A model generated the notes under the pieces. The model had not been told where the DNA came from and did not search any database. It was given only the letters and a program-made list of their open reading frames with translations. Shown one piece after another: positions 58,595 to 64,000 of a stretch of DNA of 64,000 bases; the stretch's first letter is position 1, and each line of letters begins with the position of its first letter. The translations under genes and the position numbers were made by a program. The DNA comes from Cellulosimicrobium cellulans. GTDB lineage: Bacteria > Actinomycetota > Actinomycetes > Actinomycetales > Cellulomonadaceae. The stretch lies in NCBI RefSeq assembly GCF_007679345.1, contig NZ_VEGH01000008.1:62001-126000 (forward strand). Reading direction: 5' to 3'.

Positions 58595-60352
58595 GTGGGA
58601 GACCATCTCGAGCAGGCGACCGCGCCTGCCCTCGGCGTCGCGCCCGGTTCGGGGCTGCGGCCCCGGGACCACGCGCTGCCCGCGGGCACGGTGCTGGGCG
58701 GCCGGTACACGGTCGGCGAGCGCCTGGGCCGCGGCGGCATGGCGGAGGTCTACCTCGCGCACGACCGGGTGCTGGCCCGCGACGTCGCCGTCAAGGTGTT
58801 CCACCCGTCCGCTGCCGGGCACGACGAGGACGAGCGCCACGGGACCGAGATGCGGTTGCTGGCCCGGCTCGCCCACCCCGGCCTGGTGATGATGCTCGAC
58901 GCCGGCACCACGGAGCTGCCCGGCGGCGAGGTGCAGGACTTCCTCGTCATGGAGCTGGTGCGCGGCCCGTCGCTGGCCGCCCGGCTGGCGGAGGGGCCGC
59001 TGTCCGCGGAGGACGCCGCCCTGGTGGGCGTGCACGTCGCCGAGGCGCTGGCGTACATCCACGACGAGGGCGTCGTGCACCGCGACGTCAAGCCCGGCAA
59101 CATCCTGCTGCCCCCGGCCGGCCGGTCCGGTGCGGGCGGCTCGTGGACCAAGCTGACCGACTTCGGCATCGCCCGCGTGCGCGCCGACGAGACCGCGACC
59201 GCCACGCAGGAGCTGCTGGGCACCCCGTCCTACCTCAGCCCGGAGCAGGCGACCGGCGGTCGCCTCACGGCGGCGTCCGACGTGTACGCGCTGGGGCTGG
59301 TGCTGGTCGAGTGCCTGACCGCCGAGCGTGCGTTCCCCGGGGACGCGCTGACCTCCGCGGTGGCGCGGCTGCACCGGCCGGTGCCGCTGCCCGAGCGCTT
59401 CGGGCCGCGGTGGGCGGAGCTCATCGGGTCGATGACCGCGCTGGACCCGCTGGACCGGCTCACGGCGACGGCCGCGGCGGAGGAGCTGCGCGCGCTGCTG
59501 CGGCCCGGGGCGCTCGGGGTGGGGCCGGTCGCCGGCGACATCGGGTCCGCGGCCGTGCCGCTCGGCACGGTCTCGCTGCCCGGCGCGGGCGGGCCGGCCG
59601 AGCCCGGGGCGCTCGAGGAGCACCCGAGCGGGCCGCTGCCCGACGGGCGGCTCGACGCGGGACTCGACGCACGGCTCGACGAGGACCTCGACGCGCCCAC
59701 GCTCGGGGTCGACCCCCGCCTGCTCGGGCTGCGCCCGGAGCCGGCGGTCGCCGCCGAGGACCCGGTCGGCTCGGCGGGCGCCGGGGACACCGCGGCCCGG
59801 CGGCGGGGTGCGGTGGTGGGGACCGCGCTGCTCGGCGTCGCGGCAGCACTGGTGGTCGCGGGGAGCGCGCTGGCGCCCGAGGCACCCGCTGCGGACCCGG
59901 CGGCGACGACGCAGGAGGCGGCCGGGGTGTCGCAGGGACCGTCGGCGCAGCCGGACGACGCCACGACGACGCCGGCGGGCGAGGAGCCCGTGGCGGACGC
60001 AGGCCCGGCGGGTGCGGACCCGGCGGACGCGGGCACCGTGACCGTGGCGACGGACGAGGGTGTGCCCCCGGCGACCGGCTCGGCGGGCGACGCGGGTGTC
60101 TCGGCGGGTCCCGCGGATGCCGTCGTCGTGACCGACGGCGTGCGGACCGACCCGGTGCGGACCGGCGTCGGGGCGACCGGTCCCGGCGCGGCAGAGCGCG
60201 GCGCGGCAGAGCCCGGCGCCGCGAGCCCCGCCGACGGCCCGGCCGCCGGGGCGGCGCAGGGCGGGCCCGGTCCGGTCGCGGACGCGAACGAGCAGGCGCA
60301 CCGGAACGCGGCCGAGCGGGCCGAGCGGAAGCAGGCCGGCGCCGGCGGCTGA
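58595..60352 (+). CDS. transmembrane Ser/Thr protein kinase without PASTA domains
   Basis: A 585-residue Hanks-type kinase. The glycine loop GERLGRGGMAEVYLAHD (about residue 42), DVAVKVF lysine (about 67), HRDVKPGNILL (His162), DFGIAR (Asp189), GTPSYLSPEQ and SDVYALGLVLVECL are all present, so it should be active. After a Gly/Asp-rich juxtamembrane region there is one membrane helix (AVVGTALLGVAAALVVAGSALA, about residues 404-425). The outer part is Ala/Thr/Asp/Gly-rich low complexity, without PASTA or other sensor domains, ending EQAHRNAAERAERKQAGAGG. GTG 58595 follows the site GGGGAGG. Confidence 0.9.
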   Translation: MGDHLEQATAPALGVAPGSGLRPRDHALPAGTVLGGRYTVGERLGRGGMAEVYLAHDRVLARDVAVKVFHPSAAGHDEDERHGTEMRLLARLAHPGLVMMLDAGTTELPGGEVQDFLVMELVRGPSLAARLAEGPLSAEDAALVGVHVAEALAYIHDEGVVHRDVKPGNILLPPAGRSGAGGSWTKLTDFGIARVRADETATATQELLGTPSYLSPEQATGGRLTAASDVYALGLVLVECLTAERAFPGDALTSAVARLHRPVPLPERFGPRWAELIGSMTALDPLDRLTATAAAEELRALLRPGALGVGPVAGDIGSAAVPLGTVSLPGAGGPAEPGALEEHPSGPLPDGRLDAGLDARLDEDLDAPTLGVDPRLLGLRPEPAVAAEDPVGSAGAGDTAARRRGAVVGTALLGVAAALVVAGSALAPEAPAADPAATTQEAAGVSQGPSAQPDDATTTPAGEEPVADAGPAGADPADAGTVTVATDEGVPPATGSAGDAGVSAGPADAVVVTDGVRTDPVRTGVGATGPGAAERGAAEPGAASPADGPAAGAAQGGPGPVADANEQAHRNAAERAERKQAGAGG

Positions 60353-60483
60353 CCGCGCTGCGGGGCGGCGGGTGCGTCACCACCCGACGCGGGCTGAGAC
60401 GCGCCCCCGTCGGTCGCGTCGGCGGGGCTACCGTGCCCGGGCGGGGCCCGGAGCCGCCGGGCCCACCGGCGAGGAGGCGACAC

Positions 60484-61692
60484 GTGCGGCGACGGCTGCA
60501 GACCTGGTCCGAGCTCAGGCCCCTGCTGCGGATGCGTCCGCTCGAGCTGGACCCCGTGGCCCGCCGGCTGTCCCGGGCGTACACGGTGCGGGACCTGCGG
60601 ACGATCGCCCGGGCGCGCACCCCGCGGTCGGTGTTCGACTACGTGGACGGCGCCGCCGAGGCCGAGGTGTCGCTGCGCCGGGCCCGCCGGACTCTCCGGG
60701 ACGTCGAGTTCCGGCCGTCGGTGCTCCGCGACGTCGGCGAGGTCGACCTGTCGACGACGGTCCTCGGCCGACCCGCTGCGGCCCCGTTCCTGTACGCCCC
60801 GACCGGCTTCACGCGGATGATGCAGCACGAGGGCGAGCGGGCCGTGGCCCGGTCCGCGGCGCGCACCGGCATCCCGTACACGCTGTCGACGATGGGCACG
60901 ACGTCGATCGAGGACCTGGCCGCCGCCGCGCCGGACGGGCGGAACTGGTTCGGCCTCTACGTGTGGAAGGACCGCGGCGCCTCGACCGAGCTGATGGCGC
61001 GCGCGAAGGCCGCCGGGTACGAGGCGCTGGTCATCACCGTGGACGTGCCGGTGGGCGGCGCGCGGCTGCGCGACGACCGGAACGGGTTCAGCATCCCGCC
61101 GGCGTTGTCGGTGAAGACCGTCGTCGACGGCGCGCTGCACCCCTCGTGGTGGCTGAACTTCCTCACCACCGAGCCGCTGCGGTTCGCGACGCTCGACTCC
61201 TGGCAGGGGACGATCGAGGAGCTCGCGGCGCACATGTTCGACCCGACGGTCGAGCTCGCCGACCTCGCGTGGGTGCGCGAGCACTGGGACGGGCCGCTGG
61301 TGGTGAAGGGCGTGCAGACGGTCGCCGACGCCGAGCGCGTCGTCGGCGCGGGCGCGGACGCCGTCGTGCTGTCGAACCACGGCGGGCGGCAGCTCGACCG
61401 GGCGCCGGTGCCGCTGACCCTGGTGCCGGACACGGTGCAGGCCGTCGGCGACCGCGCCGAGGTGTACGTCGACACCGGCTTCTCGAACGGCGCCGACGTC
61501 GTCGCGGCGGTGGCGCTGGGCGCGCGGGCCGTCATGCTCGGGCGGGCGTACCTGTACGGCCTGATGGCCGGCGGCGAGCGCGGCGTCGACCGGGTCGGCA
61601 CCATCCTGACCACCGAGATCGCCCGGACCCTCCGCCTGCTCGGCGTGCGGTCCCTGGCCGAGCTCACGCCCGAGCACGTGCGGCTGCCGTGA
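60484..61692 (+). CDS. lldD: FMN-dependent L-lactate dehydrogenase/2-hydroxyacid oxidase
   Basis: A 402-residue FMN enzyme of the alpha-hydroxyacid oxidase family. VFDYVDGAAEAEVSLRRAR near residue 55 is the usual entry, LYVWKDRG and LVITVDVPVGGARLRD come mid-barrel, VVKGVQTVADA holds the FMN lysine and LSNHGGRQLDRAP has the catalytic His and substrate Arg. It oxidises L-lactate or a similar acid; the acceptor (quinone or oxygen) is not certain from sequence. GTG 60484 follows GAGGAGG. Its stop overlaps the start of the next oxidase, forming a lactate-use operon. Confidence 0.9.
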   Translation: MRRRLQTWSELRPLLRMRPLELDPVARRLSRAYTVRDLRTIARARTPRSVFDYVDGAAEAEVSLRRARRTLRDVEFRPSVLRDVGEVDLSTTVLGRPAAAPFLYAPTGFTRMMQHEGERAVARSAARTGIPYTLSTMGTTSIEDLAAAAPDGRNWFGLYVWKDRGASTELMARAKAAGYEALVITVDVPVGGARLRDDRNGFSIPPALSVKTVVDGALHPSWWLNFLTTEPLRFATLDSWQGTIEELAAHMFDPTVELADLAWVREHWDGPLVVKGVQTVADAERVVGAGADAVVLSNHGGRQLDRAPVPLTLVPDTVQAVGDRAEVYVDTGFSNGADVVAAVALGARAVMLGRAYLYGLMAGGERGVDRVGTILTTEIARTLRLLGVRSLAELTPEHVRLP

Positions 61693-63125
61693 CCGGGACC
61701 CGCACCCCCGTCGACCCGGCGCCCCCGACGGCCGCGCCCGGCGCCGCCGCGCTCGCGGCCGTCCTCGCGGACCTGCGCGCCGCGCTGCCCGCGGAGGCGC
61801 TGGTCACCGAACCCGGCGCCCTGCGCGGCCGGTCCCAGGACGGCTCGGCGACCCCGCCGACCGGGGAACCGGTCGCCCTGGTGCTCCCGTCGACCACCGC
61901 CGAGGTGTCCGCCGTGCTCCGCGCCGCGCACGCCCACGGGGTCCCGGTGGTCCCGCAGGGCGCGCTCAGCGGGCTCGCCGGCGGCGCCAACGCCGTCCCG
62001 GGCGCGATCCTGCTGTCGACGGCCCGGATGACGGAGATCCGCCGGATCGACCCGGTCGACCAGGTCGCCGTCGTCCAGCCGGGCGTCGTCACGAAGGACC
62101 TGGTGGACGCCGTCGCCGCCCGCGGGCTGTTCTACCCGCCCGACCCGGCGTCGTACGCGCAGAGCACGATCGGCGGGAACATCGCGACCAACGCGGGCGG
62201 CATGCGCTGCGTGAAGTACGGGGTCACCCGGGACTTCGTGCGCTCGCTCGAGGTCGTGCTGGCGGACGGCGAGGTCGTCCGGACGTCACCGGAGACCGTG
62301 AAGGCGGTGGCGGGGCTCGACCTCACAGGGCTGGTCGTCGGCTCGGAGGGCACGCTCGCCGTCGTCACCGAGGCGACGCTCGGTCTGCTGCCCGCCCCGG
62401 GCCCCGACCGCGGCGTGTGCGCGACGTTCGCGACGGTGGCCGATGCGCTGGAGGCGGCGAACGCGATCATCGCGAGCCCGCACCGCCCGTCGACGCTCGA
62501 GCTGCTCGACGGTGTCGTGCTCGCGTCGCTCGTGGCGTACGACCCGGACGCCGGGCTGCCGGCGGGCGCCGAGGCGATGCTGCTGGCGATCACCGACGAG
62601 GCGGTCGGCGGCGTCGAGGACGTCGCGGCCTACGAGGCGATCGCGCGGGAGCACGGCGCCCTGACGGTCGACGTCGCGCACGACGAGCAGCGGCTGCACG
62701 CGCTGCTGCGCGCCCGGCGGGCGTTCAACCCGGCGATGCGGGCGGTCCGCGGCGGCAGCATCAACGAGGACGTCGCGGTGCCGCGCACCCGGCTGCCCGA
62801 GCTCCTGGAGCGGCTGGGCGACATCTCCGCGCAGGTCGGGCTGCCGATCGGCACCGGCGGGCACGTCGGCGACGGCAACCTGCACCCGGTCATCGCGTTC
62901 GACCCGGCCGACCCGGGGCAGGTCGCCGCGGCGGCGGAGGCGCACGCGCGGATCCTCGGCCTGGCGGTCGAGCTCGGCGGCACGGTCACGGGCGAGCACG
63001 GCATCGGCACGGAGAAGCGCGGGGCGCTCGCGGGGGAGCTCGGCGAGCGCGTGCTGTCGATCCAGCGCGGCATCAAGGCGGTCCTGGACCCGGCGGGCAT
63101 CCTCAACCCCGGCAAGAAGCTCTAG
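61689..63125 (+). CDS. FAD-linked oxidase (GlcD/D-lactate dehydrogenase type)
   Basis: A 478-residue flavoenzyme of the FAD_binding_4 family. PVVPQGALSGLAGGANAVPGAI and YPPDPASYAQSTIGGNIATNAGG are the FAD-binding blocks (about residues 85-165), and TGEHGIGTEKRGAL near the end, with GTGGHVGDGNLHPVI before it, gives the histidines of the GlcD C-terminal domain. It should oxidise D-lactate or glycolate to a keto acid. GTG 61689 overlaps the lldD stop, so the pair would let the cell use both lactate isomers. Confidence 0.9.
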   Translation: MTGTRTPVDPAPPTAAPGAAALAAVLADLRAALPAEALVTEPGALRGRSQDGSATPPTGEPVALVLPSTTAEVSAVLRAAHAHGVPVVPQGALSGLAGGANAVPGAILLSTARMTEIRRIDPVDQVAVVQPGVVTKDLVDAVAARGLFYPPDPASYAQSTIGGNIATNAGGMRCVKYGVTRDFVRSLEVVLADGEVVRTSPETVKAVAGLDLTGLVVGSEGTLAVVTEATLGLLPAPGPDRGVCATFATVADALEAANAIIASPHRPSTLELLDGVVLASLVAYDPDAGLPAGAEAMLLAITDEAVGGVEDVAAYEAIAREHGALTVDVAHDEQRLHALLRARRAFNPAMRAVRGGSINEDVAVPRTRLPELLERLGDISAQVGLPIGTGGHVGDGNLHPVIAFDPADPGQVAAAAEAHARILGLAVELGGTVTGEHGIGTEKRGALAGELGERVLSIQRGIKAVLDPAGILNPGKKL

Positions 63126-63133
63126 AACCCCGA

Positions 63134-63201
63134 CGAGGTCGAGGGTTTCCCCGAGATCGCCGGGCGGAAACCCTCGACCTCGCCGGAAACCCTCGACCTC
63201 G
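63134..63201. terminator. hairpin terminator with duplicated right arm, 19-base period
   Basis: The left arm 63134-63150 (CGAGGTCGAGGGTTTCC) can pair perfectly over 17 bases with either of two identical right arms, 63166-63182 and 63185-63201, which start 19 bases apart. It is nine bases after the FAD oxidase stop and before the convergent methionine permease, so it probably ends both. Confidence 0.75.
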
Positions 63202-63222
63202 CGGACCGGGGTGCGAGGCGCG

Positions 63223-63885
63223 TCAGCGGCGCAGCACGCGGCGGGCCAGGAAGTTGCCCAGGAACTGGGCGAGCTGGACCATCACCACGATCACCGCGAC
63301 GGCGGTCCACGTGACCACGTCGTTGAACCGCTGGTACCCGTAGACGATCGCGAAGTCGCCGAGGCCGCCGGCGCCGATCGCACCCGCGACCGCCGTCATG
63401 TCGACGATGCCGACGAACAGGAACGTGAAGCCCAGGATGAGCGGGCCGAGCGTCTCGGGGACGATCACGGTCGCGATGATCCGCAGCGGCCCGGCGCCCA
63501 TCGCGCGCGCCGCCTCGACGACGCCCGGGTCGAGCGCGACGAGGTTCTGCTCGACGATGCGCGAGGTCGCGAACGTCGCCATGATCGCGAGCGCCGGGAT
63601 CGCCGCCTCGACGCCGTAGGACGCCCCGGTGAGCGCCTGGGTCAGCGGCCGGACCGCGGTGATGAAGATGATGAACGGGATCGGCCGGACGATGTTGACC
63701 AGCACGTTGAGCACGACGAACACCGGCCGGTTGGCCAGGATGTTCCCCGCGCGGGTCACGTAGAGCGCGATGCCGAGCACGAGGCCGGCGAGCCCGCCGA
63801 TCGCCAGGGCGGCGATCGCCATCTGCAGGGTCTCGCCGAGCGCCTGCCAGAGCTCGGGCCACAGGGAGACGCCGTTGGAGTTCAC
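63223..63885 (-). CDS. metI: methionine ABC importer permease
   Basis: A 220-residue MetI-family permease with five to six membrane segments. The coupling loop VVEAARAMGAGPLRIIATVIVPE is the EAA motif, and GAIGAGGLGDFAIVYGYQRFN is the characteristic MetI block. NIVRPIPFIIFITAVRPLT in the second helix region is also typical. It forms the channel for D- and L-methionine import. GTG 63885 overlaps the stop of the preceding ATPase gene. Confidence 0.92.
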   Translation of the reverse strand: MNSNGVSLWPELWQALGETLQMAIAALAIGGLAGLVLGIALYVTRAGNILANRPVFVVLNVLVNIVRPIPFIIFITAVRPLTQALTGASYGVEAAIPALAIMATFATSRIVEQNLVALDPGVVEAARAMGAGPLRIIATVIVPETLGPLILGFTFLFVGIVDMTAVAGAIGAGGLGDFAIVYGYQRFNDVVTWTAVAVIVVMVQLAQFLGNFLARRVLRR

Positions 63886-64000
63886 GCGCCCACCTCCTTG
63901 CTCGCGGGGCCGGCATGGTCGCCGTCGGGGGCGTGCTCGACGACCTCGGTGTGCGCGCGCAGGTCGGCCAGGAACGCGTCGATCGCGGCGTCGGGGCCCT
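63882..64000 (-). CDS. metN: C-terminal end of the methionine importer ATPase (partial)
   Basis: The last 38 codons of a gene that continues past the window edge, reading ...AIDAFLADLRAHTEVVEHAP and then a polar tail. The AIDAFLADL helix fits the end of the NIL domain that senses methionine in MetN. The stop overlaps metI by four bases, which supports the assignment although the ATPase domain itself is not in the window. Confidence 0.7.
   Translation of the reverse strand, partial: GPDAAIDAFLADLRAHTEVVEHAPDGDHAGPASKEVGA

Overview
The window is very GC-rich, uses GTG starts freely, packs genes with 4-base stop/start overlaps and has many start codons only 6-8 bases after a TAnnnT -10 box (leaderless transcripts). 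With an Lsr2-type DNA-binding domain, DUF3817, DUF5926 and an SCO7613-like giant membrane protein, this points to a chromosomal segment of an actinobacterium, most like Cellulomonas and relatives (Micrococcales). No phage, insertion sequence or CRISPR array was seen; the segment is ordinary chromosome with several accessory modules.

Layout. 0-1.1 kb: end of an unidentified gene and an RluA-type pseudouridine synthase. 1.1-10.8 kb: a nitrite module. nirB-nirD-cysG-sirohydrochlorin chelatase form a translationally coupled operon for siroheme-dependent nitrite reduction to ammonia; a SufR-like cysteine-bearing regulator follows, then an NnrS-like membrane protein and a membrane-cupredoxin-NirK fusion for nitrite reduction to NO. 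10.9-14.5 kb: DUF3817 protein, ABC-F ATPase, a disordered membrane protein and an RpiR regulator. 14.7-20.9 kb: a CUT1/Ugp-like ABC importer that contains a phosphatase and a metallophosphoesterase, suggesting uptake and breakdown of a phosphate ester. 20.9-22.0 kb: RsbW-like ATP-binding protein and an acetyltransferase.

22.3-31.1 kb is the most interesting part: a surface-fibre/adhesin locus. It encodes a TasA/SipW-type exported protein, its probable dedicated signal peptidase, a 1332-residue protein of about 13 Ig-like domains, a small protein ending in an Lsr2 DNA-binding domain, a second fibre-type protein with an LALTG wall-anchoring tail, and a large LuxR regulator. The last four overlap stop-to-start.

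31.1-40 kb: PPK2 polyphosphate kinase, MazEF toxin-antitoxin, an APC permease with a nucleotidyltransferase, a YtxH-like protein, a gluconate module (GntR regulator, gluconokinase, GntP permease) and pyruvate oxidase. 40-49.5 kb: the 1514-residue SCO7613-like membrane protein, an MFS exporter, small acetyltransferase, HAD phosphatase, DUF998 protein, a 54-residue acidic protein and a MerR regulator. 49.5-54.9 kb: phosphoglucomutase, DUF5926 protein, GT2 glycosyltransferase, a VOC protein, an HNH nuclease and tRNA-Ser(GGA). 55-64 kb: two small Roadblock-like proteins, SRP RNA, a MacB-type ABC exporter, a Ser/Thr kinase, an operon for L- and D-2-hydroxyacid (lactate) oxidation and the end of a methionine importer.

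Several convergent junctions carry perfect hairpins; three of them share an unusual design in which hairpin arms are repeated with an exact 19-base period.
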